Made by a program: the position numbers and the translations under genes. Shown here piece after piece: positions 44,745 through 53,516 of a stretch of DNA of 64,000 nt. Positions within the stretch are counted from its first letter, which is position 1; each line of letters starts with the position of its first letter. Source of the DNA: an uncultured Lentisphaerota bacterium (GTDB taxonomy: Bacteria > Verrucomicrobiota > Kiritimatiellia > CAIQIC01); NCBI GenBank assembly GCA_903889245.1, contig CAISWQ010000024.1, positions 1 through 64,000 on the forward strand, in the 5' to 3' direction. Under the pieces are notes generated by a model that did not search any database, had not been told where the DNA came from, and saw nothing but the letters and a program-made list of their open reading frames with translations.

Positions 44745-47258
44745 ATGAAACAGCTTCTGGTGGCGGCTCTGTTGTTGGTGGCGCCCTTTTCACGGGCGCA
44801 TGAGGTGCAACTGGCGGTGGAGGGGCGCGCCTGCCTGCCGATTGTGACCGCCACCAACGCCAGCGCGGCTACGCAGGCGGCGGCGGCGAACCTGGCGCGG
44901 CTGCTCACGCAGATTTCAGGCGCGCAGTTCGCCGTGACCAACGGCGATGGCAGCAGCGGCCTCGCCGTGGGCCACGCGCTGGATTTCCCGGCGCTCGCGC
45001 TCAAGATGGACTGGCCCGCGGCCGACCCGACCAAGCGCGAGGATTATCTGCTGCGCTCGCACCCGCACGGCCTGCTCGTCATCGGCCCCACCGATCTCGC
45101 GATGGAGCACGCCGTCTGGGATTTGCTCTACATGATCGGCTACCGCCAGTTTTTTCCCGGTCCGCATTGGGAAGTGATTCCTTCTATCCGTGATGTGCGC
45201 CTCGCGGTGGATCGCGTCGCGCATCCGGATTATTTCGCGCGGCGCATCTGGTACGGCTTCGGCCCGTGGGACTACGCGCAGGCACCCTACGCGGACTGGT
45301 GCGCCAAGAACCGCGCGACCAGCGGCATCACGTTGAGCACCGGCCACGCCTACGACCGCATCATCAGGGACAACAAGGCCGAGTTCGCCGCGCATCCAGA
45401 GTACCTGGCGCTCGTTGGCGGCGTGCGTAAGCCCGCGAAGTTCTGCATTTCCAACCCGGGCCTGCGCGCGCTGGTCATGGCCCACGCCCTGCGCCATTTC
45501 GAGGAGGCGCCGCTGCTCGACAGCATCTCGCTCGACCCCAGCGATGGCGGCGGCTGGTGCGAGTGCGTGGCGTGCGCCAAGATGGGCTCCGTCAGCGACC
45601 GCGTGGTGACGCTCGCGAACGAGGTCGCCGCGGCCGTGAACGCAAAGTATCCGGGCAAGATCGTCGGCATCTACGCCTATGCCTATCACTCGCCGCCGCC
45701 GACCGTGCGCGTGCATCCGCAGGTGGTCGTCAGCGTCGCGACCGCGTTCCTGCGCGGCGGCACCACGCTCGACGAAAGCCTCGCCGCGTGGTCGGCGCAG
45801 GGCGCGCGGCTCGGCATCCGCGAGTATTACAGCGTCAACACCTGGGATCGCGACCTCCCCGGCGCGGCGCGCGGCGGCAACCTCGACTACCTCAAGCACA
45901 CCATCCCGGACTTCCACGCGAAGGGTGCATGCTTCATGTCGGCGGAGTCGAGCGACAACTGGGGCCCGAACGGGCTCGGCTATTACCTCGCGGCGCGGAT
46001 GCTCTGGGACGTGCGCGAGGCGCAAAATATTGACGCGCTCGTTGAGGATTTTCTCGTGCGCGCCTTCGGACCCGCGCGCGAGCCGATGCGCGAGTTCTAC
46101 CGCCAGCTCGATGGCGCGCAGCCGCACCTTGTCGCCAGCGACCAGCTCGGCCGCATGTTCCGCGCGCTCGCGCAGGCGCGCAAGCTGACCGACGACCCGG
46201 CGATCCGCGCGCGGCTCGATGACCTGCTCCTCTATGCGCACTACGTGGATCTATTCCAGCTCTATGCCAAGGCGAACGGCACGGCGCGCCAGCAGGCTTT
46301 CGAGACGTTGATCCGCCACACCTATCGCATGCGCACCACGATGCTCATCCACGCCAAGGCGCTCTACCGCGACCTCGCCGCGCGCGACAAATCCGTGAAC
46401 GTACCCGCCGGCGCCCAGTGGGGCGTACGCGAAGGGACCAATCCGTGGAAAGCCAGCGTGCCGTTCAAGGCCGAAGAACTGGATAAGTTTCTCGCCGATG
46501 GCATCGCGCGCAATCCGCTGACGGAAGTCAATTTCAAGCCCATCGCGTTCAGCGAGGAACTGGCCAGTGCCGCGCCGCTGAAGCTTCCCGAAGTGACCGC
46601 CGGCAATTTGGGCGCGGCGCGCGGCCGGCAGGAATTCTTCACCTACGTGGAGCAAGCGCCGGCGAGTATCGAGCTGAAAATCACCGGCGGGCTGATCGAG
46701 CACTACCGCGACCGCGGCAACATCCGCCTCGAGTTGCACAAGATCGGCGGCGCAAGCCAGACCGGCGAGCGCGAGACGCTCGTCGCCGAGGACCGCAGCG
46801 CGCCGCCCGACGGCAAGGAACACGCCGTCGCGCTCGCCATCAAGGAAGCCGGGCTCTACCGCGTGACGATCAACGACGGCAACGACCGGACGCTGGTCCA
46901 GTGGAACTGCGCGCTGCCGCTGACCATCCGCTCCGACGCCGCCCACCCGATGAACGAGCATTACACCGATTACTGGCGGCTCTATTTCTACATTCCCAAG
47001 GGAACCAGGACGCTCGGCTTCTTCGGCGGCGAGCACGGCGAGATCCGCGACAGCGCGGGCCGCCCGCACTTCTGGCTGAACGGCCGGCCGCGAAACTATT
47101 ACAGCGTCGCCGTGCCCGAGGGCGAGGATGGCAAGCTCTGGAGCATCCGCTTCGGCCGCGGCCCCATCCGACTGCTTACCGTCCCACCCTGCCTCGCGCG
47201 CACCGCTGCCGAGCTGCTGCTGCCTTCCGAGGTCGTCACCCGCGACGCCGCGAAATGA
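44745..47258 (+). CDS. Secreted DUF4838 protein, glycoside-hydrolase-like
   Basis: 837 aa. ATG 44745 opens the signal peptide MKQLLVAALLLVAPFSRA; the track's upstream extension runs through palindromes and is rejected. Residues about 25-140 look like the GH20b-like alpha/beta domain that precedes many catalytic barrels. The DUF4838 barrel follows (about 150-480) with SLDPSDGGGWCECVACAKMG, GIYAYAYHSPPPTVRV and GACFMSAESSDNWGPNGLGYYLAARMLWD. The C-terminal region is beta-rich. DUF4838 proteins are common in polysaccharide loci and are suspected glycosidases; the substrate is unknown. The start has only a weak ribosome-binding site. Confidence 0.88.
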   Translation: MKQLLVAALLLVAPFSRAHEVQLAVEGRACLPIVTATNASAATQAAAANLARLLTQISGAQFAVTNGDGSSGLAVGHALDFPALALKMDWPAADPTKREDYLLRSHPHGLLVIGPTDLAMEHAVWDLLYMIGYRQFFPGPHWEVIPSIRDVRLAVDRVAHPDYFARRIWYGFGPWDYAQAPYADWCAKNRATSGITLSTGHAYDRIIRDNKAEFAAHPEYLALVGGVRKPAKFCISNPGLRALVMAHALRHFEEAPLLDSISLDPSDGGGWCECVACAKMGSVSDRVVTLANEVAAAVNAKYPGKIVGIYAYAYHSPPPTVRVHPQVVVSVATAFLRGGTTLDESLAAWSAQGARLGIREYYSVNTWDRDLPGAARGGNLDYLKHTIPDFHAKGACFMSAESSDNWGPNGLGYYLAARMLWDVREAQNIDALVEDFLVRAFGPAREPMREFYRQLDGAQPHLVASDQLGRMFRALAQARKLTDDPAIRARLDDLLLYAHYVDLFQLYAKANGTARQQAFETLIRHTYRMRTTMLIHAKALYRDLAARDKSVNVPAGAQWGVREGTNPWKASVPFKAEELDKFLADGIARNPLTEVNFKPIAFSEELASAAPLKLPEVTAGNLGAARGRQEFFTYVEQAPASIELKITGGLIEHYRDRGNIRLELHKIGGASQTGERETLVAEDRSAPPDGKEHAVALAIKEAGLYRVTINDGNDRTLVQWNCALPLTIRSDAAHPMNEHYTDYWRLYFYIPKGTRTLGFFGGEHGEIRDSAGRPHFWLNGRPRNYYSVAVPEGEDGKLWSIRFGRGPIRLLTVPPCLARTAAELLLPSEVVTRDAAK

Positions 47259-47377
47259 ATCGAGCCTTTTTCAAAATCCGCCCGGTCAGGTGGCCGGGCC
47301 TGCAATTCAAGGGGCTGTAGGCCGCAAGCCCCTCCTGCGGAGGACAAGCCTCACGCGGCAAAATGCGTCGGCGAGTC

Positions 47378-47536
47378 TCACCGTTCCAAGGGGGGATTGG
47401 AAATATTAACCGGGAATTTTCCATGACTTTTTGCCCCAATGGTGTCATGCGTCGCGGCGACGAGCACGCCATCTTCCATGATCCACGAGCCGGCGAGCAA
47501 TAAAATGGCCATGAGAGAAGTAGTAACAATTTTCAT
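47378..47536 (-). CDS. Possible small exported peptide
   Basis: 52 codons from ATG 47536. MKIVTTSLMAILLLAGSWIM looks like a signal peptide or membrane helix; the tail is encoded by palindrome DNA (GKFPVNISNPPLER). No clear Shine-Dalgarno and no family. It lies just downstream of the transglutaminase-like gene. It may be spurious. Confidence 0.3.
   Translation of the reverse strand: MKIVTTSLMAILLLAGSWIMEDGVLVAATHDTIGAKSHGKFPVNISNPPLER
47384..47433. repeat. Degenerate TTCCAAGG palindrome pair
   Basis: TTCCAAGGGGGGATTGGAA (core expanded by 4 bp, centre about 47393) is followed about 33 bp later by a half-site in AATTTTCCATGAC. It lies in the 320-bp gap 47259-47578 between convergent genes. The rest of the gap holds only the weak small ORF listed next. 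Confidence 0.6.
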
Positions 47537-47578
47537 GGCCGCCGCTTGGCAAAGCGCACCGCGCGTTGGCACTGCCGG

Positions 47579-49300
47579 TTATAGCGTCGTGTTCAAAGCA
47601 ACCGCCTTGACGGTGGGCCAGCGGACTTCGCGCGCGCCGAGCTTCAACGTCACGTTCGAGCCATCACTCGCGAGCGCGAGCGCGTCCTGTGGATGACGCG
47701 CCTTCCAGAGGTTGGCCAGCAGCAGGGCGCATTCGAGGCCATCGCCGCAACGATAGTTCCAGACCTCATCGGGTTGCGCGAGACGCGCGCCGTCATAGAT
47801 GGATTCGCCGGGAATTTTTTCCAAGGCGAGGGCAAGCTCATCGTCGCCCAGCTTCTCGGTCGCCTTGATGGAGACCGGGCTGCGCTCCAGCGCCGCCTTG
47901 AGGAACGGCGCAGGATCGCAACTGGCGAGATCACGAAAAGCGTAGAAGGCGAGGTCGGCGACGGGCAGCGTGGCGCGCAGGCTGGCAACGTACGCGATGA
48001 TCTCCTCGCGCGTCATCGCCGGGGAAATTTTCAGATGAGCCGCGGGCACCACCGGCTGTTTGCCGCTCAACGCCGGCAGTCGTGGCTCCAGCCGCGCGAA
48101 TGCCAGTAACTGCTCCACGGCGGAACGGTTGCGTATGCAGTTGCATTCCAGCTCCGCCAGCAGGCTCTCGACCTCGGCCGGCTGGTCGAGGTTCACGGCG
48201 CGCTTCTTGAAGAAGTCGTCGAACTTGTTCAGCACGATCCGGTTTTCCAGCGGAGCGGGGAAGAACTCGTCCTCGTCCATTTCGTCGAGCAGTTTGGTGC
48301 GCGTCGCGTCGCTGATCTTGCAGGAGCTGGCGTGCTCGTAGGCATAGACCTTCTCGACCGGGATGTAGTGCGCGTGGCCGTTGAACTCGTGCCGCAACTG
48401 AAAACAGGGTTGCAGGCTGGAGTATTGCCGCAGGAAGTTCAGCAGAATCTCCATCGTGATGTGGGTGGTCAGGAATTTCCGCAGATGCTGCTCGAAGCGG
48501 TGATAGGCCTTGGGATCAATGGTCGCTTCCGGGTAGAGGCAGTGGACGTGGCCGCTGACGTGGCCGACCACGGTGACCTGCTCGTGCCGGAGCGCGCGCT
48601 GCGCCTTGTCGGTCAACTCGGTGCCGTTGAACCACATGTTCTTGGTGACGAGCCGGCGGTTGTTGGTCAGCACGCCATCGTTGACGAGGATGAAATTCTG
48701 CGAGTGCAGCGGCGTCGCCAGCAAGAAGATGTCCTCCAGCGGGATGCCACAGACCACGAACATCGCCGCCGCGTAGAGCGTCGAGAGCGAGACGCACTCG
48801 CCCGCGCCGGTCGGATAGCCTTCCTTGAAGCGGAACGCGTCCATCGCCTCGACCGTTTCCGTCTTCCAGTACGGGATGATGTTGCTGGTGTACTTGTCGA
48901 GGCCGAAGTGGCGGCGGATGTCGAGGTCGAAGTAATACTTGTCGCCCTCGTAGCCGAAGAGCGCGTTGCTCTGCGCGAGCGCGGCCTCATCCATCTGCCC
49001 GCGGAAACGCGCGAGTTCGCGCTCCTTGGTCGTCAGGCCCCACGTGTCGAGGTCAAGGTTGAAGGTGTAGTGATCAATGATGAACTGCTTGAGGCGCAGG
49101 ATGCGGCGGTAGGGCGTCAGCTTGTGCAGGTCGGCGAACCAGGGATCGTTGCGCCAAGCCCAGATTTTCGGGGACATGATATTCGCCAGCACCAGGCTGA
49201 ACAGCAGTTCCGGGAAAATAAAAATCTCCATGTCGGAGAGCGTCAACGCCGACGAATACTTTTCCAGGTCCTGCGGCCGGATGGCGGGATATCGGCTCAT
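47579..49300 (-). CDS. Large transglutaminase-like protein, cytoplasmic
   Basis: 573 aa, no signal peptide. The core GAGECVSLSTLYAAAMFVVCG followed by DIFLLATPLHSQNFILVNDGVLTNNRRLV places Cys, His and Asp/Asn in the order of a transglutaminase-like (papain-fold) site. The C-terminal half (about 360-573) is helical, with a repeat of a smaller GLECALLLANLWKARHP motif reminiscent of a degenerate second domain. The role could be protease, peptide amidase or inactive scaffold. The start codon overlaps the stop of the ORF6N remnant (ATGA), so the two are on one transcript. Uncharacterised. Confidence 0.7.
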   Translation of the reverse strand: MSRYPAIRPQDLEKYSSALTLSDMEIFIFPELLFSLVLANIMSPKIWAWRNDPWFADLHKLTPYRRILRLKQFIIDHYTFNLDLDTWGLTTKERELARFRGQMDEAALAQSNALFGYEGDKYYFDLDIRRHFGLDKYTSNIIPYWKTETVEAMDAFRFKEGYPTGAGECVSLSTLYAAAMFVVCGIPLEDIFLLATPLHSQNFILVNDGVLTNNRRLVTKNMWFNGTELTDKAQRALRHEQVTVVGHVSGHVHCLYPEATIDPKAYHRFEQHLRKFLTTHITMEILLNFLRQYSSLQPCFQLRHEFNGHAHYIPVEKVYAYEHASSCKISDATRTKLLDEMDEDEFFPAPLENRIVLNKFDDFFKKRAVNLDQPAEVESLLAELECNCIRNRSAVEQLLAFARLEPRLPALSGKQPVVPAAHLKISPAMTREEIIAYVASLRATLPVADLAFYAFRDLASCDPAPFLKAALERSPVSIKATEKLGDDELALALEKIPGESIYDGARLAQPDEVWNYRCGDGLECALLLANLWKARHPQDALALASDGSNVTLKLGAREVRWPTVKAVALNTTL

Positions 49301-49653
49301 AGCTTCTTTCTGCGCACCGAATACCTGCCCGCGGCCTCACACATAGCGAACCCTATCTGCTTAGGGGGCGGTTCAGGCGGTAGAGCATGTTCAGTAAAAG
49401 CATAGGGCGAATATTTGATATTCTGGCCACGCTTCAAGGTCGCAAATTGCGACCTTGAAACCAACCATTCTTGCGCCTCCGCAGTTGACAAGCGGAAAAC
49501 GAAATCCGGCGGGAATCGCTTGGCATTGTGCTTCACCGCCTCATTTAGACGTTTGGTTTCGACTCCATAGATTTCCGCCAACTCGGCTGCCAAGATGACC
49601 TTCTGATTCCGGATGGTCCTAATGCAGGTCTCAATAGGACGGCTGCCATACAT
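49297..49653 (-). pseudogene. ORF6N-domain protein, truncated
   Basis: Start ATG 49653 follows GAGGAAACCATC. Residues 1-90 match the phage-type ORF6N DNA-binding domain (IRTIRNQKVILAAELAEIYGV, KRLNEAVKHNAKRFPPDFVFRL, KYSPYAFTEH). Where family members continue GxxMAANVL and a C-terminal domain, this one turns into unrelated ALPPEPPPKQIGFAMCEAAG and stops, overlapping the next gene. It is probably a decayed phage- or plasmid-derived regulator; a functional short DNA-binding protein cannot be excluded. Confidence 0.7.
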
Positions 49654-49681
49654 GATGGTTTCCTCGCGCATAACCGTCTGC

Positions 49682-50446
49682 TCATCCGTTGTTCGTCTCT
49701 AGGCCGGTTTTCGCGGCGCGCCGGTCGCGGATGACCTTGGCGGGGAGGCCAACGGCGATGCTGTAGGCGGCGATGTCCTTGGTCACGACCGCGCCGGTGC
49801 CGATGATGGTGTGCGCGCCGATCTTCACGCCATCGAGCACCTTGGCGCCGGCGCCGAACCAGCTATTCTCGCCCACCTCGATACCGTGCGAGGTGCTGCC
49901 GGTCTGCGTGATGTCCTCATCAAGATCGGCCACGTGGTCGCCGCCGATGAGATAGGTGTAGGCGGCCAGCAGCGTGCCCTCCCCCACGGTGACGCGGCTG
50001 CCGGAGAACACCTCGCAGTTGAAGCCGATGTTGACGCGATCGCCGAGCGTGATGTCGCCGTTCTTGCAGCTTAAGATGGAGTTGCGTCCGACGAAGGCGT
50101 TGTCGCCGATCTTGATGCCGGCGTTATCGGTGCCCTTGGCATCAATCAGGCAGTTGTCATCAATGACCACGTTGTCGCCGATCTCGATCTTGTGCGGGTG
50201 GCGGAGGATTGTGTTGAGGCCAAACACGCAGCCACGACCGCAGCGCTTGAGTAGCTTGGGATAGAGCCGCGAGCGCAGCCAGAGCCCGAGCGCGCCGGGC
50301 ACGTTGGTGCTCAAAAACTGCACCCACTCGTATTTCCAGAGCGCCCAGAAACCGGGCCGGCCGATGACCAAGTCCTGATAGAGGCCGATCTTCGACTTGC
50401 GCGGCGCGTCCATCTTCCATTGGATTCTGACGGATTCAGTTTTCAT
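49682..50446 (-). CDS. Left-handed beta-helix (hexapeptide) acyltransferase
   Basis: 254 aa. The N-terminal helical region (LVIGRPGFWALWKYEWVQFL) is followed by at least nine hexapeptide turns (IEIGDNVVIDDNCLI, IKIGDNAFVGRNSILS, ITLGDRVNIGFNCEV, GIEVGENSWFGAGAKVLDGV, KIGAHTIIGTGAVVTKDI) and closing AYSIAVGLPAKVIRDR, as in sugar O-acetyltransferases of glycan assembly. It is in the same orientation as the epimerase and methyltransferase genes, suggesting a surface-glycan decoration cluster. Confidence 0.88.
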   Translation of the reverse strand: MKTESVRIQWKMDAPRKSKIGLYQDLVIGRPGFWALWKYEWVQFLSTNVPGALGLWLRSRLYPKLLKRCGRGCVFGLNTILRHPHKIEIGDNVVIDDNCLIDAKGTDNAGIKIGDNAFVGRNSILSCKNGDITLGDRVNIGFNCEVFSGSRVTVGEGTLLAAYTYLIGGDHVADLDEDITQTGSTSHGIEVGENSWFGAGAKVLDGVKIGAHTIIGTGAVVTKDIAAYSIAVGLPAKVIRDRRAAKTGLETNNG

Positions 50447-50453
50447 AACATAT

Positions 50454-50867
50454 GGCTCAAGGCTCTAGGCCCTCGGCTTTAGGTTTGTTCCGTAAGGCGC
50501 GAATTAATCCATTCAGCACACGACCAAACTCATCGCATTGCGTCACCAACACGGCGGATGCTGGCACATAGCCAAGGCGCGAAGCAAGCGAGACTTGATA
50601 GGCGAGTTCCTGCGATGACCCGAAAGCCATATCGAGAAAATGGAGATAGTCCGCTTCCGTGTGTCGAGCACAGCCCTCGACAATATTGGAACAAATCGAA
50701 ACCGTCGCGCGCCGCATCTGGCTGGTCAATCCAAACAATTCCGCCTTGGGAAACGACTGCGTTCCCCCATAGACCGTCAACGCCAGTTGATCAGCCAGTT
50801 CGAACGCCTTCAGTTTCTTGTGGTCGCGCATCCTTTGCCTTTAGTCTAGAACCTAGAGACTCGAGCC
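50454..50867. repeat. Inverted-repeat-bounded element carrying a four-helix-bundle gene
   Basis: GGCTCAAGGCTCTAGG (50454-50469) and CCTAGAGACTCGAGCC (50852-50867) are inverted repeats matching at 14 of 16 positions. They enclose the ORF exactly; the left arm supplies its last codons and stop. The element sits between the hexapeptide transferase and epimerase genes. Confidence 0.65.
50457..50831 (-). CDS. Four-helix bundle protein (23S rRNA IVP family)
   Basis: 124 aa, usual family length. Features include LKAFELADQLALTVYGGTQSFP, LTSQMRRATVSICSNIVEGCAR, DYLHFLDMAFGSSQELAYQV and a final RVLNGLIRALR, all family signatures (TIGR02436-type). Relatives occur inside 23S rRNA intervening sequences and also as intergenic copies. 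The molecular role is unknown. Flanked by inverted repeats, so it is probably a mobile or formerly mobile unit inserted into the glycan cluster. Confidence 0.9.
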   Translation of the reverse strand: MRDHKKLKAFELADQLALTVYGGTQSFPKAELFGLTSQMRRATVSICSNIVEGCARHTEADYLHFLDMAFGSSQELAYQVSLASRLGYVPASAVLVTQCDEFGRVLNGLIRALRNKPKAEGLEP

Positions 50868-50872
50868 TTTCC

Positions 50873-51886
50873 TCATAACCAGCCGTTCTCTCGATACCAA
50901 CGCGCGGTCATCGCCAAGCCTTCTTCGTCGGTGTAGCGCGGCTGGAAGCCCAGCCGGTCACGAATTTTGGAGGTGTCGAACGAGCGATCCTTGGTGAAGA
51001 ACGCCACGCGCCGGCGATAGAGCGGCGGCGCGAGCTTGAACGGCTTGCAGGCCAGTTCACACAGGTCGGCGGCGAGGAAGACCGGCCACGCGGGCAGACG
51101 CAGCACTCGGCAACGGCGGCCGAGCGTCGCGCAGACGATGCGGCCGATCTGCTCCTGCGTCACCGCCGCCGGATTGCCGCAGATGAACGCCTCGCCCTGC
51201 GCGGCCGGATGCGTCGCGGCCAGCAACATGCCACTGACCAGATCCTCGACGTGAATCAGGTGATAGAGCCCCTTGCCATAGCCGAGCAGGACGAACACCG
51301 GCTTGATCGCCAGCTTGAAAATTTTCAGCAGCCGCCGGTCGCCGGGACCGTAGATCGCCGCGGGCCGGATGACAGCGTACGGTAGCTTCTTCTCGCGCGC
51401 GAAAGCATGCAACCAGAGTTCCGCCTCGGCCTTGGTCTTCTGATACATGTCGCCGGGATTGAAGGGCGATTGTTCATTCGCGGGCGGCGTCTCCACGTGG
51501 CCATGCACGCCGACGGTGGAGATATGCACGAAACGCTTGAAACCAGGTTGGTTCAACGCGGCCTCGGCCAGCAGTTGCGTACTGGTTTCGTGGACGCGCC
51601 GATGTTCATCCTCCGGCAGGCCGGAAACGCGATAGGCGGTGGCCGCATGGAAGACGAAGTGCACTCCTGCTGCCGCCTGCCGGACAACGGCAGCATCATA
51701 GATATTGCCGCGGAACCACTCGATGCCGAGATGCTTCAACGAGCCGACGTCGGCCGTATGCCGCGCAATGGCGCGCACGTGGCAGCCCTGCCCGGCCAAC
51801 CGCCGCACCAGGACGGAACCGGTGAAACCCGTCGCCCCGGTGACCAGCACCCGCACCCCCGCGGGCATCTGTCCATTTACGCTCAC
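50873..51886 (-). CDS. NAD-dependent epimerase/dehydratase (extended SDR)
   Basis: 337 aa, GTG start overlapping the methyltransferase stop. Rossmann motif VLVTGATGFTGSVLVRRLAGQG, then FVHISTVGVHG and MYQKTKAEAELWLH (the Tyr-x-x-x-Lys catalytic pair is YQKTK) and VIRPAAIYGPGDRRLL. A C-terminal CELACKPFKLAPPLYRRR segment resembles 3-beta-HSD-like and sugar epimerase members. Probably makes or modifies a nucleotide sugar or isoprenoid-like substrate for surface glycans. Confidence 0.9.
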   Translation of the reverse strand: MSVNGQMPAGVRVLVTGATGFTGSVLVRRLAGQGCHVRAIARHTADVGSLKHLGIEWFRGNIYDAAVVRQAAAGVHFVFHAATAYRVSGLPEDEHRRVHETSTQLLAEAALNQPGFKRFVHISTVGVHGHVETPPANEQSPFNPGDMYQKTKAEAELWLHAFAREKKLPYAVIRPAAIYGPGDRRLLKIFKLAIKPVFVLLGYGKGLYHLIHVEDLVSGMLLAATHPAAQGEAFICGNPAAVTQEQIGRIVCATLGRRCRVLRLPAWPVFLAADLCELACKPFKLAPPLYRRRVAFFTKDRSFDTSKIRDRLGFQPRYTDEEGLAMTARWYRENGWL

Positions 51887-52629
51887 GCCTGCTTGTCCTC
51901 ACGCTCGAACCGCGCCAGCACCGGCGAGCCGAGCAGTTTCTTGAGCCCCAGCACGCCGCAGATTCCTTCCAGGGTGGCGGAGAGGGCCGGGCTTTTTAGC
52001 ATCCGATGCAACACCATCGGCAGGAAGAACTCCCCCTTGCGGTCCACCTTGATGAAGCCATGCCGCGCAAATTCCGCCGCCACTTCGCGGTGAGGGAACA
52101 GGGTGAATGGCCGCGTGTTCTTCTCAATCCGCTTCTTGGTGCCAAACAGCGCCGAGGAAAAGAAGTTCACACTCTGCGTGGTTGGATAATCCACAACCAC
52201 CGCGCTCTTCGCGACGCGACACAGTTCAGCAATGAGCTTGGGCCAGGCGTCGCAATGCGGCAGGAGCCGGATGGAAACCACAACATCGAACGAGCGGGCT
52301 GGGAACGGCAGCGCGACCAGATCGCCGACCGCGAATTGCAGCCGCCCGGCGTGTACCTCAGATTCGATGCGTTTGATGCACGCAGGGTCACTACCAAGCA
52401 CGGTGACATCGAAACCGGCTTGGGCAAGCGGCAGCGCAAGCTGGCCGTGGCCGCCGCCGACATCAAGCACGCTTGCGCCCGGTACGCGTTGCAGCCAGGC
52501 CAGCACGATGCGCCCCTGCACGGATAGCATCCACGCGCCTGCCGGACCGGCAAAGCGGGCGGCATAACCCTCGGAAGCGGTCTCGAGGTCCGCATGTTCG
52601 CCGGAAACGCTGGCCTGTCCTTGCTGCAC
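51883..52629 (-). CDS. Class I SAM-dependent methyltransferase
   Basis: About 248 aa from GTG 52629 (AGGG upstream); the start is uncertain, with the track using TTG 52665. Motif I VLDVGGGHGQLALPLAQAG, motif II/post-I VLGSDPACIKRI, then FAVGDLVALPFPARSFDVVVSIRLLPH (motif III) are clear for Methyltransf_11-type enzymes. The substrate is unknown. It is translationally coupled to the epimerase and is first in the run after tRNA-Gly. Confidence 0.85.
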   Translation of the reverse strand: MQQGQASVSGEHADLETASEGYAARFAGPAGAWMLSVQGRIVLAWLQRVPGASVLDVGGGHGQLALPLAQAGFDVTVLGSDPACIKRIESEVHAGRLQFAVGDLVALPFPARSFDVVVSIRLLPHCDAWPKLIAELCRVAKSAVVVDYPTTQSVNFFSSALFGTKKRIEKNTRPFTLFPHREVAAEFARHGFIKVDRKGEFFLPMVLHRMLKSPALSATLEGICGVLGLKKLLGSPVLARFEREDKQA

Positions 52630-52686
52630 GGGCGTTACCCTACCCGCTCGCCGCCCTTGCGGCAAGGCGCGCGTAAAGGGTAAGGG

Positions 52687-52761
52687 TGGAGCGGGAGATG
52701 GGACTCGAACCCACGACGTTCAGCTTGGGAAGCTGACATTCTACCACTGAATTACTCCCGC
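52687..52761 (-). tRNA. tRNA-Gly (anticodon CCC)
   Basis: The minus strand reads GCGGGAGTAATTCAGTGGTA and folds as a cloverleaf. The acceptor stem is GCGGGAG/CTCCCGC with T discriminator and encoded CCA. The anticodon arm TCAGC-TTCCCAA-GCTGA gives anticodon CCC. The T-arm contains GGTTCGAGTCC. 75 nt including CCA. Confidence 0.95.
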
Positions 52762-52804
52762 TTCGGAGTGGCGGAGACTAAACCTTCCCAAGCGGCTTGT
52801 CCAG

Positions 52805-53452
52805 CTACTGATTGGCTCCGGCACGCCACCGGTTTTCCACCCGTGCAAGAATGTGCTCCGCCACTGCGCGCTTGGAGAGTAACGGCAACTCTTCAGTACT
52901 CCACGCGTCTATGATGGTCACACGGTTGGTTTCAATCTCGAACCCGGCACCGGGCGCGGTGACATCGTTGGCGATGATCAAATCGAGATTCTTCTCGCGC
53001 AGCTTTCGCTTGGCTTCTGCGGTGACGTTGTGCGTCTCGGCGGCGAAGCCGACAAAAATTTTCTTCCCCTTCAGCGGCGCGATGGTCTTGAGGATGTCGG
53101 CGGTCGGCTTGAGAACCAGCGTCAACCGCTGCGCCCCACCCTTCTTCATCTTCCGCTTTGCGATGCGCGCCGGCGTCCAGTCGGCGACGGCGGCGGCCAT
53201 GATGAGTGCATCGCACTTCTTGAGCTGCAATTTGACCGCGGTGAGCATCTCGGCGGCGGTGACGACGCGAACCACACGCACAGCCTTCGGCGTCTGCAAC
53301 GCGACCGGGCCGGAGATAAGCGTCACCCGATGCCCGCGCGCCGCCGCCGCCTCGGCCAGCGCGAAACCCATCTTGCCCGACGACCGGTTGCTCAAAAACC
53401 GCACCGGATCAATCGGCTCCCGCGTCGGCCCAACAGTGATTAGGAGTTTCAT
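52805..53452 (-). CDS. coaB: Phosphopantothenate-cysteine ligase (CoaB), monofunctional
   Basis: 215 aa. MKLLITVGPTREPIDPVRFLSNRSSGKMG is the CoaB N-terminal signature; MAAAVADWTPA and KPTADILKTIA...FVGFAAET follow, as does the IANDV nucleotide-binding motif. It ligates cysteine to 4'-phosphopantothenate in coenzyme A synthesis. In most bacteria it is fused C-terminally to CoaC. Here CoaC is encoded separately at 58144, and the two genes are separated by the folate gene and the lower-GC island. Confidence 0.95.
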   Translation of the reverse strand: MKLLITVGPTREPIDPVRFLSNRSSGKMGFALAEAAAARGHRVTLISGPVALQTPKAVRVVRVVTAAEMLTAVKLQLKKCDALIMAAAVADWTPARIAKRKMKKGGAQRLTLVLKPTADILKTIAPLKGKKIFVGFAAETHNVTAEAKRKLREKNLDLIIANDVTAPGAGFEIETNRVTIIDAWSTEELPLLSKRAVAEHILARVENRWRAGANQ

Positions 53453-53516
53453 AAATGAAAAGACCTTCTGCCCTCATATTGCATTTAAGGCAATACGAAA
53501 ACGCATGAACCTATGC

